A DNA stretch of 64,000 nucleotides from Euryhalocaulis sp050486445 (lineage in GTDB: Bacteria; Pseudomonadota; Alphaproteobacteria; Caulobacterales; Maricaulaceae), in assembly GCA_050486445.1 (NCBI GenBank), contig JBJHDH010000001.1:62001-126000 (forward strand). The letters are read 5' to 3'. Position numbers and translations under genes: made by a program. Shown piece after piece: positions 24,868 to 34,576 of the stretch; position 1 is the stretch's first letter; every line of letters begins with the position of its first letter. The notes beneath the pieces are model-generated. The model searched no databases and was not told where the DNA came from. It saw only the letters and a list, made by a program, of their open reading frames with translations.

Positions 24868-26544
24868 TCAGAAAACCGCCGCGTCGTCCCAGCCCGGAAT
24901 CTGCGAGGCCGGCGTCCACCAGCCATGCACCTGGCCGAACACCCGCCAGGGCAGCTTCACCCGCGCGATCGGATCGCTGTCCAGCCCGTCCGTATCGAAC
25001 ATCAGCAGTTCGGAGCGGCGCTCCTGCCCGTGATGCGCCATACCGATCAAATAGCCGTCGCCTTCCGGCGAGTCGGGTCGACGGGGCACGAAGCACATCT
25101 CCTCCACCGACATGCCCGGCCCGGCATAGGCGTGCTGCACCGTGCGCGTGGAATGATCGAACCGCACCCAGCTATTGCGCGCGCCCGGCCCGCCGGGCGC
25201 GGTGGGATGCGTGCCCGGCATGAAGCCATAGCGATAGGGCAGCGTCAGATAGCGGTCGTCCTGACGCGGCAGATAGCCGGGGAATTGCTGTCCATACAGA
25301 TACTCGATGTCATAGATTCGCGGCTCCCTGTTCGACGTATCCACCGTCATGCGCGCGACATAACCGCCGGCGCTGACCGGATTGAACGGCTCGCCATGCA
25401 CGTTCGGGAAGAAGGGGAACTGGTTGGATTCGCCCATGTCCATGTCGAAATAGAACATGTCGCCTTCGGACCAGCAGCCCATCGTGTGGGTCGACATGCG
25501 CGGCGGACCCTGCAGCCACATCATGTCCGACCCGTCGCCGCCGCGCCGCATCACGCCGAGATAGGACGGCAGATTGGAGTCGTAGCTGAACGGCAGGCCG
25601 CCTTCGCGCGCGCGCTGCATGTCCACCTGCATCGGGATAACCAGAAAGCCGATATGGTTCTGCGTCACCGCGAAGTCGTGCAGCATGCAGGCGAACGGCG
25701 CCTTCACCCAGGCGTCCCAGGTGATCTTGCCGGCCGGATCGCAGGAATAGAGATAGATGTCTTCGGTGCCGCGCCCCTTTGCCTCATAGGCGAAGCCGAT
25801 CATCTCGCCGGTGACCGGGTCGATCTTCGGGTGCGCCGTATGGGCGGGCGCGGCATAGTCGCCGCCGAACAGATAGTAATTATCCGTCGTCTCCAGCGTC
25901 AGCGGATCCATCGCCACCGGCGGGCTGTCTTCCTTCAGCGCCAGCAGCTTGCCGTGATGCACCACGATATGGGTGTTGGCGGTGCCGGCGCTTGTGCCTT
26001 CCGGCAATGCCGGGTCGAGCGTAAAGGGGTTGCGGTACATGCCGAACAGCGCGCGCCGCGCCTCGGCCTGCGCCAGCCAGCGCTGGGTGCGCGGATAGCG
26101 ACTCTTGAAGTCAACATGGCCGTTGCGGAAGAAAAACGCGCCCACATGGCCCTCGCCGTCAAAGGCGATGTTTTCGGGATAGCGGAACGGATATTGCGGG
26201 TCCGGCCCCACCCGGTAGAAAGCGCCGGCCAGATCGGCGGGGATGGTTCCCTCCACCTCGCAATCATGGATCGAGGCTTCGGAACGGAAATGCAGCCCGC
26301 CATCGGTGAAATCGGTGGGCGATGTCTGCTGGCGCCGCGCTGTGGGCGGCGCATTACCAGCCGCGCCGGCCAAGCCGCCCGGCGCATCGGCCGGAACCGG
26401 CTCGCCGCCCGCGCCATAGCGTTGCTGCTGCCCGTGCGCGGCGCCGGCGGCCAGCGCCGAAAGCCCGGCGCCAGCGCCGGCAATCAGGCTGCGCCGGCTC
26501 ACTCCGGGCGGTTTTCCCTCTGCCGATTTGATTTTATCGTTCAT
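24868..26544 (-). CDS. Tat-exported carotenoid/stilbene cleavage oxygenase family protein
   Basis: A 558-residue non-haem iron oxygenase of the carotenoid cleavage family, which includes lignostilbene and apocarotenoid dioxygenases. The four iron His are visible in order: AHPKID, LHDFAVTQNH, THTMGC and QVHGWW. Family blocks GAFYRVGPDPQYPF, FDGEGHVGAF and FVPRRP are present. The N-terminus (SRRSLIAGAGAGLSALAAGA) is a twin-arginine signal, so the enzyme is folded in the cytosol and exported. The ATG at 26544 follows GGAGG. It is 160 bases after ankyrin gene A, in the same direction, and may be the last gene of the long operon or have its own promoter. Confidence 0.9.
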   Translation of the reverse strand: MNDKIKSAEGKPPGVSRRSLIAGAGAGLSALAAGAAHGQQQRYGAGGEPVPADAPGGLAGAAGNAPPTARRQQTSPTDFTDGGLHFRSEASIHDCEVEGTIPADLAGAFYRVGPDPQYPFRYPENIAFDGEGHVGAFFFRNGHVDFKSRYPRTQRWLAQAEARRALFGMYRNPFTLDPALPEGTSAGTANTHIVVHHGKLLALKEDSPPVAMDPLTLETTDNYYLFGGDYAAPAHTAHPKIDPVTGEMIGFAYEAKGRGTEDIYLYSCDPAGKITWDAWVKAPFACMLHDFAVTQNHIGFLVIPMQVDMQRAREGGLPFSYDSNLPSYLGVMRRGGDGSDMMWLQGPPRMSTHTMGCWSEGDMFYFDMDMGESNQFPFFPNVHGEPFNPVSAGGYVARMTVDTSNREPRIYDIEYLYGQQFPGYLPRQDDRYLTLPYRYGFMPGTHPTAPGGPGARNSWVRFDHSTRTVQHAYAGPGMSVEEMCFVPRRPDSPEGDGYLIGMAHHGQERRSELLMFDTDGLDSDPIARVKLPWRVFGQVHGWWTPASQIPGWDDAAVF

Positions 26545-26704
26545 CTGTCCTGCCTCCCTGCAAGACCCGCCGGCCGCAAACCAGTCCGGGCGGAGCGCCG
26601 GCCCCGGCTCTTCGGCCCGTGGTCGCGACATGTTCACATAATTGTGGCCCCGGGAGCCGGGGGGAACAAGCCTAGAAACCGCCAGCGCGCTGCGGCGCGG
26701 CGTC

Positions 26705-28222
26705 TCAGCCGCCCGTGGGAGCGGGGGCCAGCGCGGCCGTGTCTCCGCCCATAAGCCGCTGTAATAGCACAGCTATTTCTGGCTGCGCTTCCGGCGGCGG
26801 CGCGAAACGCTCGCGCGCCGGACGCCCCTCGGCCAGAGCCAGGGGCGTCATGCCGTTATTGTCTTCGATCGTGAGGTCCGCGCCCAGCCCGGCCAGCGCC
26901 TCGATGATCCGGCCCCAGCCCTTCTGCACGGCGGCGTGCACGGCAGTCTGGCCGCTTTCATTGCGCGCATTGAGATCGGCGCCAGCCCCGGCCAGCAGCC
27001 GGATCGATTCCACGCCCTCTTCCTCGGTCTTGTAGCGGCCGCGCGTCGGGTTCACGCCATGGCCCATGCCGGCGGCGATCAGCAGCGGCGTCACCCCCGT
27101 CGCGGTGGGCAGATCGACCAGCGTGCGCTCGTCGGCCAGCAGCAGGCGGATGGCGTCATTGTCTCCCGCCTTGGCCGCACGCAGCAGCGGCGTGGCGCCG
27201 TTGGAAAGCACATTGTCGCCGCCGCGATCCTGAATGACGTTGCGATAGGGCGGCCGCACCTTGAGCTGAAGATTCGGATTGGCGCCACGCTCCAGCAGCA
27301 TGCGCGCAATGTCCAGCCCGCTATGCCGGTCGGTGGAGGGGATGTCCGGCCGCCCGCCCGCCGGAGTGGTGTTCAGATCAATCGCCATATAGAGCGGGTT
27401 CTGGCCGTAAAGATCCCATTTATCGACATCGGCGCCGGATTCGATCAGCGCCGCCGCCGTATCGAAATGCATGCTCATCAGCGCCAGGACCAGCGGCGTG
27501 GCGCGGTCGGCGTCGTGCTGGTCCGGGTCGGCGCCCCCGGCGATCAGGCGGCGCACGCATTCCGCGCAGCCTTCGCGCGCAGCGAACAGCAGCGGCGTCA
27601 GCCCGCCGCGATCCATGTCCTTGGGCCGCGGCTCTGCGGTGATGCGGCGGCTCCAGTTGCGCACAATGCCGCGCGCATTCGGGTCGGCGCCCGCTTCCAG
27701 AAGCACATCGATCATGCCGGGATGGCCGCGCGCGGCGGCCCACATCAGAGCGGTCTGACCGCCCCAGCCTTCCACCGCGTTCGGATCGGCCCCGGCGCGG
27801 ACCAGCAGGCGCGCCGCCTCGACATTGCCGGTGCGCGCGACCGCCATCAGCGGCGTCTGGCCTTCCAGATTGGCGATGTCCGGATCGGCCCCGGCGCGCA
27901 GCAGCAGGCGCACGATCTCCGTATCCCCGGCCGCTGCCGCCTCGCCCAGCGCGCTGGCGCCGTAGTCGTTTGTACGGTCGGTTTCCGCCCGGGCGCGCAG
28001 CAGCGCCTGAACCAGCTCCGCATCGCCATGCCAGGCCGCCCACATCAGCGCCGTGGCGCCATCGCTCTGCGGCGCGTTCACATCGGCGCGCGAACGGATG
28101 AGCGAGAGCGCCGTGGCGCGGTCCGCCGCCTCGGCGGCGTCCGCCACGGACGAAGCCGCGAACGCGGGCCCGCCCGCCATGAGCGCGAGGGCCAGAATTG
28201 CGGCGATGGGCGCCTTTTTCAT
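26705..28222 (-). CDS. Secreted ankyrin-repeat protein, cassette A
   Basis: A 505-residue protein with a Sec signal (MKKAPIAAILALALMAGGPAFA) followed by about eleven ankyrin repeats (for example GATALMWAAWHGDAELVQALL and GQTPLMAVARTGNVEAARLL). One repeat carries a CxxC pair, REGCAECVRRLI, conserved in all three ankyrin proteins here. It is the last gene of cassette A, five bases after the DUF1552 stop. A periplasmic protein-binding scaffold for the cassette's other products is the simplest role (inference). The final 40 residues are Pro/Ala-rich. Confidence 0.9.
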   Translation of the reverse strand: MKKAPIAAILALALMAGGPAFAASSVADAAEAADRATALSLIRSRADVNAPQSDGATALMWAAWHGDAELVQALLRARAETDRTNDYGASALGEAAAAGDTEIVRLLLRAGADPDIANLEGQTPLMAVARTGNVEAARLLVRAGADPNAVEGWGGQTALMWAAARGHPGMIDVLLEAGADPNARGIVRNWSRRITAEPRPKDMDRGGLTPLLFAAREGCAECVRRLIAGGADPDQHDADRATPLVLALMSMHFDTAAALIESGADVDKWDLYGQNPLYMAIDLNTTPAGGRPDIPSTDRHSGLDIARMLLERGANPNLQLKVRPPYRNVIQDRGGDNVLSNGATPLLRAAKAGDNDAIRLLLADERTLVDLPTATGVTPLLIAAGMGHGVNPTRGRYKTEEEGVESIRLLAGAGADLNARNESGQTAVHAAVQKGWGRIIEALAGLGADLTIEDNNGMTPLALAEGRPARERFAPPPEAQPEIAVLLQRLMGGDTAALAPAPTGG

Positions 28223-28227
28223 GCCGG

Positions 28228-29529
28228 TCAGATCTCCGAGAAGTCTTCCCGGCCCTCGTCGCCGAGCCGCTCAATCTCGACCCCGCCACGCTGCAACAGC
28301 GTCAGGATCAGATTGGCGTGCGGCGTATCCTGAGGATAGGCGACATGCGTTCCACCTTTGATCGAGCCGCAGCCGTGACCCAGGATCGCCGCCGGCAGCG
28401 GATCGTTATTGTGCAGATCGGAATCCGACATGTTGGAGCCATAGAGAATGATCGAATGGTCCAGCATGGTTCCGTCGCCGTCCGGCATATTCGCCAGCGC
28501 ATCGACGAATTTGGCGAAGCGTTCATTGTGGAAGGTCTGCACGCGCGCCAGACGGTCCATCTTGGCGGCGTCGCGCTGGTGGTGCGACAGCGGATGGAAA
28601 GCATCTGAAACATTCAGGTTCGGGTAGGAGCGCATGCTGACCTCGCGCGCCACCATAAAGCTGATAACCCGCGTCAGATCGGCCTGCCAGGCCAGCGCCA
28701 TCAGATTGAACATCATGTCCAGATGGTCCTGGAACACGGCGGGCACGCCCACCGGCGCATCCGGCAGATCCATGGCCGACATGTCCTGGCTGGCCATCAT
28801 TTGCAGCCGGCGTTCGATCTCGCGCACGGAGTCCAGATAGTCCGCCACCATGCGGCGGTCGCCCGCGCCAAGGCGCGCGCGCAGCGTGGCGGCCTCGCCC
28901 GTCACCGCATCCAGGATTGAGCCGGTCTCGCGCGCGATGGCTTCGCGCTCTTCCATCGTGTCGCCCTGACCGAACAACTGATAGAAGACCTTGCGCGGAT
29001 TATACTCCATCGGCAGGGGCTGGCCCGGGCCGCGGAACGAAATCGTATCGCCATAGGCGCAGCCGAACGTGGCGTCGCAATTCTTGCCGGTCTCGGTCGC
29101 CAGCTCCAGCGAGGGCAGCGGCGTATCCTGACCGATCTGCCGCGCGGCGATCTGGTCGGCGCTGATTCCGCCACCATTCCGGGGATGGACGCAGGGCAGC
29201 CACGTGCCGGCCATCAGCGCATGCGGCGCCGGGCTTTCACCGGCCTTGTTGCGCAGGCCGCTGACGATGGTCATGTGCTGGCGATACGGCTCCAGCGCCG
29301 CCAGATTCGACTTCATCGTATAGTTCGGACCGGTCTCGTCCGGCGTCCAGCGGTCCATGAGCTGGCCGTGCGGGAAATAGATGAAGCCCATGCGCATTTT
29401 TGGCGCGGCGGCCGTATCGGCGAGAGCGACGCCGGCCGGAACCATGGCGTCCAGAAGCGGCAGGGCGACCGCCGCGCCTGCGCCGCGCAGCATGGTGCGG
29501 CGGGACAGATGCAGTTTGCGAATCGTCAT
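28228..29529 (-). CDS. Tat-exported DUF1552 protein, cassette A
   Basis: A 433-residue DUF1552 protein starting with a twin-arginine signal (MTIRKLHLSRRTMLRGAGAA). Conserved blocks are MGFIYFPHGQLMDRW, the DSVREIERRL helix, DAFHPLSHHQ, LYGSNMSDSDLHNNDPLP and GTHVAYPQDTPHANLLLT-like C-terminus. The family is common in planctomycetes and marine proteobacteria next to DUF1592-type cytochromes; its activity is unknown. The His/Asp-rich motifs recall the alkaline-phosphatase/DUF1501 superfamily, as inference. GGAGGAAGACG precedes the ATG. It lies 41 bases after the cytochrome gene. Confidence 0.92.
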   Translation of the reverse strand: MTIRKLHLSRRTMLRGAGAAVALPLLDAMVPAGVALADTAAAPKMRMGFIYFPHGQLMDRWTPDETGPNYTMKSNLAALEPYRQHMTIVSGLRNKAGESPAPHALMAGTWLPCVHPRNGGGISADQIAARQIGQDTPLPSLELATETGKNCDATFGCAYGDTISFRGPGQPLPMEYNPRKVFYQLFGQGDTMEEREAIARETGSILDAVTGEAATLRARLGAGDRRMVADYLDSVREIERRLQMMASQDMSAMDLPDAPVGVPAVFQDHLDMMFNLMALAWQADLTRVISFMVAREVSMRSYPNLNVSDAFHPLSHHQRDAAKMDRLARVQTFHNERFAKFVDALANMPDGDGTMLDHSIILYGSNMSDSDLHNNDPLPAAILGHGCGSIKGGTHVAYPQDTPHANLILTLLQRGGVEIERLGDEGREDFSEI

Positions 29530-29570
29530 CGTCTTCCTCCTCTGACGCCCCGGATTCCTAGAATTTCTTC

Positions 29571-32042
29571 CTACGGACGCAGGGCTGCTTCTTCTATTCT
29601 ACCCTCTTCTTCCCCCGGCGTCGCCGACATCAGGAACTGGTCCGAGTTCACGATGCCGAGAACGATGGAGGAGAACCGGTAGTCCTGTTTTTCCGCCTCA
29701 CGGACAATGGCGCGCACCGCGGGCATGTCGTGATGCTCCACCGGGCGGCCAAGGCCATACATCATCAGCTTCTGGGTAAACGTCTGAACGAACTGTTCGG
29801 GCCTGCGCACCAGCGCCTCGCGCAGATCGTCCGGCCCGGCGATGGGCGAACCGTCCGGCAGCTCGCCGGAGGCGTCGATGGGCTGACCGGCGAAGCGATC
29901 CATGTCGCGCCACACGCCAACCGCGTCGAAATTCTCCAGCGCCAGGCCCAGCGGGTCCATCAGCGCGTGACAGGAATTACAGTTCGGATCGGCGCGGTGG
30001 ACGACCATGCGCTCACGCACCGTCAGCGCCTGCTGGCCCACCGGCGTTTCAGGCAGCGCCTCGACATTGGGCGGCGGCGCGGCGGGCGGCGCGCCCCAGA
30101 TATTTTCCAGAATATAGGCGCCGCGCAGCACCGGCGCGGTGCGGTCGGGATAGGATGTCAGGGTCAGCACCGCGCCCTTGCCCATCAGGCCCCAGCGCGG
30201 GGAATGCTCCAGCGTCACGCGGCGGAAGGCGGCGCCTTTCACCGTGTTGATCCCGTAAAGCAGGGCGAGCCGTTCGTTCAGATAGGTATGATCGGCGGTG
30301 AGCAATTCTGCGACATTGCTGTCCACGCGCAGCACGCTGTCGACAAAGCGCAGAACCTCTTCTTCCATGTCGGCGCGCACATCGGCGTTGTATCCGACCA
30401 GATCGCGGTGCTCGGCGGCATAGGGAAACAAGTCCGGGTCGGGGACCACATCCTCCAGCTTGAAAAGCTCCAGCCATTGATAGGCGAAATTGCGCGCCAG
30501 CGACCCGGATTTCGGGTCGGCCAGCATGCGGCGCACCTGCGCCTCCAGCGTGCGCGGATTGTTCAGCCGGCCACGCTCGGCCAGCGACAACAGCTCATCA
30601 TCCGGGATGCTGCTCCACAGAAAGAAGCTGAGCCGCGACGCCAGCTCCAGATCGTTGAGCGCGAATGGCTCGTCGGGTCCGGCGGCTTCGGGCGGCGTGA
30701 TCGCGCGATACAGGAAATTCGGGCTGGCCAGGATACGGGTCAGCCCGCTGCGCACGCCTTCCTCAAAGCCCCCCGCCGCGTGGCCGCTTTCATAGGAGGC
30801 CAGCAGTTCCGCCATGTCGGCTTCCGTCACAGGACGGCGATAGGCCCGCCGCGCCAGAGTCGACAGGATTTCATCGGCGCAGGCGGCTTCCTGCGTCGCG
30901 CTTTCGGGATAGCAGGAGAAAATCGCCTTGCGGCTTTCGGTCTCCGCAAGACCGGTCGGGTTGAACGGCCCGCGCACCTCCACCGAGGTCACGCGCGGCA
31001 CCCGCTCCAGCCCGCCGCCGGGCGCCACGGAATTTCGCTGGGATTCCGACTCCGCAAAGCTGCGCGCCACGAACGTGGCGCCGACCCGGTGAACGCCGGC
31101 CGGTGCGTGAAAGCGAATGTCGCGGAAGCGCCGGTTGATCTCCTCGACCGCGGGGGCCTGAAGCTGGTCGATGCCGCGCATATCGTCCTCGCCGCCGACC
31201 GTGGTCTCGTAAACCTTCCGGCCATTCAGCGTCAGGATGAACGTGTGCTCAAACTCCGTGCCCAGGAAATACACGCCATGGGCCATGTCATTCACATTGA
31301 CGACATACTCGCCATCGGCGGGGAAATCATGCTCCACCACCATGCCGCCGCGCGTGCCCAGCGGCAGGCCCGGCACATGGGCGGTCTGTTTTACGTTCTC
31401 CATCGGCCGGGGCAGATACAGCTCGCTGCCCGGACGCGCCTGCGGGTTGCCGATGGCGCGGCGCGCGATGCCGTGCGCGGCCGCCAGATACTGATCGAGA
31501 AAAGACGGCGAGACCTGAAGCACCTCGGCGATATTATCGAAGCCCTCATGCACATTGTCCTGCGGCAGCAGGATGGCCGGATCGACCTCCATGGCCAGCA
31601 GGTCGCGCACCGCATTGGCGTATTCCTTGCGGTTCAGCCGGTGCAGCGGGACATGGCCGGGATGCGGCGCCAGCGCGCCGGAATGATCGAGATAATCCTC
31701 GACCCAGCCGACAAATTCAAAGATCGCGTCCTCGCTCGGATGATCTGCGGCCGGCGGCGGCATCAGCCCGCCGCGCAGCTTCATCAGGACGGTCTCCCAG
31801 ATTTCCGCCTCTTCGGGAATTTCCGCCGGGTCCATGACGTCGAAGGCGACGCCGCCGGCCCATTCCTCGAAATTGTGGCATTCGACGCAGAAGCGTTCGA
31901 GGAAGGCGAAACGGTCTTCCGCCTCGCTGAACCGGGCGAAGCTCTCGGCCGCATGCGCGCCCGCGGCCTGCGCCGGGACCGGCGCGAATGCCGCGGCGAG
32001 CGCGGCGGCGGCAACGGAGCGGATCAGGGTCGTCGTCTTCAT
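29571..32042 (-). CDS. Diheme DUF1587/1595/1592/1588/1585 cytochrome, cassette A
   Basis: An 823-residue secreted protein (signal peptide residues 1-26). Two haem c motifs are visible: CVECH at 52-56 and CNSCH at 688-692. Between and after them come DUF1587 (LHRLNRKEYANAVRDLLAM), DUF1595 (RRAYRRPVTEADMAELL), DUF1592 (LASRLSFFLWSSIPDDELL), DUF1588 (TSYPDRTAPVLRGAYILEN) and DUF1585 (RRPEQFVQTFTQKLMMYGLG). This is the planctomycete-type cytochrome family. It should carry electrons in the periplasm; whether it is also an enzyme is unknown. The ATG at 32042 is two bases after the MBL stop, so translation is coupled. Confidence 0.93.
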   Translation of the reverse strand: MKTTTLIRSVAAAALAAAFAPVPAQAAGAHAAESFARFSEAEDRFAFLERFCVECHNFEEWAGGVAFDVMDPAEIPEEAEIWETVLMKLRGGLMPPPAADHPSEDAIFEFVGWVEDYLDHSGALAPHPGHVPLHRLNRKEYANAVRDLLAMEVDPAILLPQDNVHEGFDNIAEVLQVSPSFLDQYLAAAHGIARRAIGNPQARPGSELYLPRPMENVKQTAHVPGLPLGTRGGMVVEHDFPADGEYVVNVNDMAHGVYFLGTEFEHTFILTLNGRKVYETTVGGEDDMRGIDQLQAPAVEEINRRFRDIRFHAPAGVHRVGATFVARSFAESESQRNSVAPGGGLERVPRVTSVEVRGPFNPTGLAETESRKAIFSCYPESATQEAACADEILSTLARRAYRRPVTEADMAELLASYESGHAAGGFEEGVRSGLTRILASPNFLYRAITPPEAAGPDEPFALNDLELASRLSFFLWSSIPDDELLSLAERGRLNNPRTLEAQVRRMLADPKSGSLARNFAYQWLELFKLEDVVPDPDLFPYAAEHRDLVGYNADVRADMEEEVLRFVDSVLRVDSNVAELLTADHTYLNERLALLYGINTVKGAAFRRVTLEHSPRWGLMGKGAVLTLTSYPDRTAPVLRGAYILENIWGAPPAAPPPNVEALPETPVGQQALTVRERMVVHRADPNCNSCHALMDPLGLALENFDAVGVWRDMDRFAGQPIDASGELPDGSPIAGPDDLREALVRRPEQFVQTFTQKLMMYGLGRPVEHHDMPAVRAIVREAEKQDYRFSSIVLGIVNSDQFLMSATPGEEEGRIEEAALRP

Positions 32043-32044
32043 CG

Positions 32045-33010
32045 TCACGAATCCGGGGTCAGATGCGGCCACAGGCTCTCAAACGCCCGGACCAGGAACC
32101 GGTCGGGCGAGCCCCATTCCGGATGCTGGCCGTCCAGCAGACCGGCCTCCAGCACATCCTCGGGCCCCATGCTCTGAAACAGCATGTCGCGCAGCGCCGT
32201 GCCCAGTTCAGCGTACATCGCAACCTGCGCTTCGACTTGGGCCCGTGTCGCCACCGGGCCATAGGCCGGGACAATGCGCGTCTCGTCGTCGGACAGCGCC
32301 AGCAGGGCCTGCAACCCGCCGACCATCCCGCCATAGGTGGGGATCAGCACAGTGTTCAGGGAGGGAGAACGTCCAACGCCCATCCAGCCGCCGGTCCACC
32401 AGTCGATCTCGGGCCAGCGGTCGGTCACCAGCACGCCGCCCGCGGCGATCACGTTCCGCTGCGGGAAATGCACAATAATGTCGCCGTCGGTGTGCGCCTG
32501 AAGCACATAGCGGGCGTGCGCCTCGCCATCGGCGAAGGCCAGCGACTCTTCCTGATAGAAGGTGCGGCTGGGCCGCGCCTGTTCCGGCAGCGGGCGATAG
32601 ACCCGCTCCTCATAAGGCGGCTCGATAGTCTGGGTCAGCCACAGGCGCGTATTCTCATGCGCCAGGATGGGCGTGCCCGCCGGGCCCAGAATCCCGTTCA
32701 GCCCGGTATGCCCGGGCCGCCAGCTGGTGTTGAACAGCGCGCGCGCGCGGCTCTCTCCGGTCTCGCGCTGGATAAAATCCAGCAGGGCGGCGGCATGGGC
32801 CGCCAGACCGCCATCGACCAGAAGCAGGCCGTCCGAATCCGCGCCAGCGATCATATTGGCGCCCGCGCCCGAGACCATGATGAGATCGTCCGCCAGCGGC
32901 GTGGCGCGCAGGTCCGCCGCATCCTGCGCCAGGCCGATGCGCGGCATCGCCGCCATGGCGGCGACCCCCCCGGCGGCGGCAAGCAGGTCTCTGCGGCGCA
33001 CGCTGCGCAT
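32045..33010 (-). CDS. Tat-exported MBL-fold protein with degenerate zinc site, cassette A
   Basis: A 321-residue protein with a twin-arginine signal (MRSVRRRDLLAAAGGVAAM) and a metallo-beta-lactamase fold. The canonical HxHxDH motif reads TSWRPGHTG, so the first two His and the Asp are lost; AHENT and QAHTDGD remain, but the later GHG reads PAYGP. Zinc hydrolysis of the usual kind is therefore unlikely. The frame is open to 33031; the ATG at 33010 follows GGGAGG. It is the first gene of cassette A, 42 bases after the ankyrin gene of cassette B, with no terminator between. Confidence 0.88.
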   Translation of the reverse strand: MRSVRRRDLLAAAGGVAAMAAMPRIGLAQDAADLRATPLADDLIMVSGAGANMIAGADSDGLLLVDGGLAAHAAALLDFIQRETGESRARALFNTSWRPGHTGLNGILGPAGTPILAHENTRLWLTQTIEPPYEERVYRPLPEQARPSRTFYQEESLAFADGEAHARYVLQAHTDGDIIVHFPQRNVIAAGGVLVTDRWPEIDWWTGGWMGVGRSPSLNTVLIPTYGGMVGGLQALLALSDDETRIVPAYGPVATRAQVEAQVAMYAELGTALRDMLFQSMGPEDVLEAGLLDGQHPEWGSPDRFLVRAFESLWPHLTPDS

Positions 33011-33052
33011 TGTCACGTCCTCCCTGTGCACTCCCGCGCCGCGTGCGCGGCG

Positions 33053-34573
33053 TCAGGTCGGTGCGCCTGGCTCCACCGGCCCTGACGCCTGCTCGCCGGA
33101 CATCAGACGGCGCAGCGCCTCGGCGGCTTCCGGCTGCACCGAGGAATTGGCGCCCAGCCCGGTCTGCAAGCCCATCCGCCCTTCCGCATGATCGAGCGCG
33201 GTGCGGCCGGCATTGTCTGGCGCGTTCAGATCGGCGCCGAGCGCGACAAGCTGCTCGATCGCCTGCACCCAGTTTCTGCGCGCCGCGCCGTGCAGCGCCG
33301 TGCGGCCCTGATCGTCGCGCGCATTGATGTCCGCGCCGCCATCGACCAGCACCTGAATGACCGCCATCGCCTGCGCCTCGGTATAGAAACGGCCGCGCGT
33401 ATCGGCGCCGCCATGCCCGACACCGGCGGCGAGCTGCAACGGCGTGATGCCGACAACCTGCGGCAGATCGGGATCGGCCCCGTATTGCAGCAGCAGGCGC
33501 ACAATCTCGACATCGCCGCCGCGCGCCGCACGGTGCAGCGGCGTGGCGCCGATGGTCAGGGTGGTGTCGCCGCCGCGATCCGCGCCTACGGCGCGATAGG
33601 GCGGAAACAGCTTCAGTTGCAGATTCGGATTGGCGCCGGCCTGAAGCAGTTTTTCAACAATCTGCGGGCCACTGGTGCGGTTGTCGGAGGGGAGGTCGGG
33701 CCGTCCCCCCATAGGCAGCGTGTTGGTGTCGGCCGCGGCGTAAAGCGGATTGCGGCCCCACAAATCCCACCGGTTCGGATCGGCGCCGGCATCCACCAGA
33801 TACGAGGCGGTGTCGTAATTCATGTTGAGCAGCGCCATCACCAGCGGCGTCACATTGTTCGGATCGACCAGATTGATGTCGGCCCCGCCTTCCACCAGCG
33901 CGCGGGCGCATTGCGTGCAGCCCTCGCGCGCGGCATAGAGCAGCGCGGTCAGGCCGCCATCGTCCAGATCCTTGCCGCGCGGCTCGGCCGTCACACGCCG
34001 GTCCCAGTCGCGAATGGTGGAACGCGCGTCCGGATCGGCGCCCGCCGAGATCAGATACTCGACCATCGCCGGCTGGTGCTGGGCGGCGGCCCAGATCAGG
34101 GCGGTCTGCCCGGCCCAGTCCTCGGCCGCGTCCACATCAGCGCCAGCCTGAACCAGCAGGCGCGCCGCCTCGACATTGCCGGTGCGCGCGACCGCCATCA
34201 GCGGCGTCTGGCCTTCCGGATTGGACAGGTTCGGGTCGGCGCCGGCGTCCAGCAGCAGACGCACGATCTCCGTATTACCGATGATCGCCGCCTCGCCCAG
34301 CGGCGTGGCGCCGTAATCGTTCGCCGCATCCACATCGGCGCGGGCGCGGATCAGCCGCCGCGTCAGATCGTCGTCGCCATTATGGGCGGCCCAGATCAGC
34401 GGCGTGGTGCCGTCCGGCTCCGGCAAATTGACCAGAGCGCGGTCGCGCATCAGCCGGATGGCGGCGTCACGGTCGCCGGCCTTCACCGCGTCGGTAAGCG
34501 GCGTCGCCTGCGCCGATGCGGCGCAGGCGAGCGAGAGAACGGCGGCGAAGGTACAAACGCGGAGCATGGCCAT
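33053..34573 (-). CDS. Secreted ankyrin-repeat protein, cassette B
   Basis: A 506-residue protein with a signal peptide (MAMLRVCTFAAVLSLACAASA) and about eleven ankyrin repeats. It is clearly homologous to the cassette A and C proteins; shared blocks are GQTPLMAVARTGNVEAARLL, the TAEPRGKDL loop, REGCTQCARALV with the CxxC pair and WDLWGRNPLYAA. The start is three bases after the DUF1552 stop. The same insertion-containing repeats recur in all three paralogues, so the whole architecture, not only the repeat unit, has been copied. Confidence 0.9.
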   Translation of the reverse strand: MAMLRVCTFAAVLSLACAASAQATPLTDAVKAGDRDAAIRLMRDRALVNLPEPDGTTPLIWAAHNGDDDLTRRLIRARADVDAANDYGATPLGEAAIIGNTEIVRLLLDAGADPNLSNPEGQTPLMAVARTGNVEAARLLVQAGADVDAAEDWAGQTALIWAAAQHQPAMVEYLISAGADPDARSTIRDWDRRVTAEPRGKDLDDGGLTALLYAAREGCTQCARALVEGGADINLVDPNNVTPLVMALLNMNYDTASYLVDAGADPNRWDLWGRNPLYAAADTNTLPMGGRPDLPSDNRTSGPQIVEKLLQAGANPNLQLKLFPPYRAVGADRGGDTTLTIGATPLHRAARGGDVEIVRLLLQYGADPDLPQVVGITPLQLAAGVGHGGADTRGRFYTEAQAMAVIQVLVDGGADINARDDQGRTALHGAARRNWVQAIEQLVALGADLNAPDNAGRTALDHAEGRMGLQTGLGANSSVQPEAAEALRRLMSGEQASGPVEPGAPT

Positions 34574-34576
34574 ATC

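Noticed and set aside
29730..32177. Very long plus-strand open frames opposite the cytochromes (also 35938-38490 and 46000-50136)
   Set aside because: They mirror the GC-rich codon pattern of the minus-strand genes, have no family resemblance or ribosome sites, and run across several real genes.
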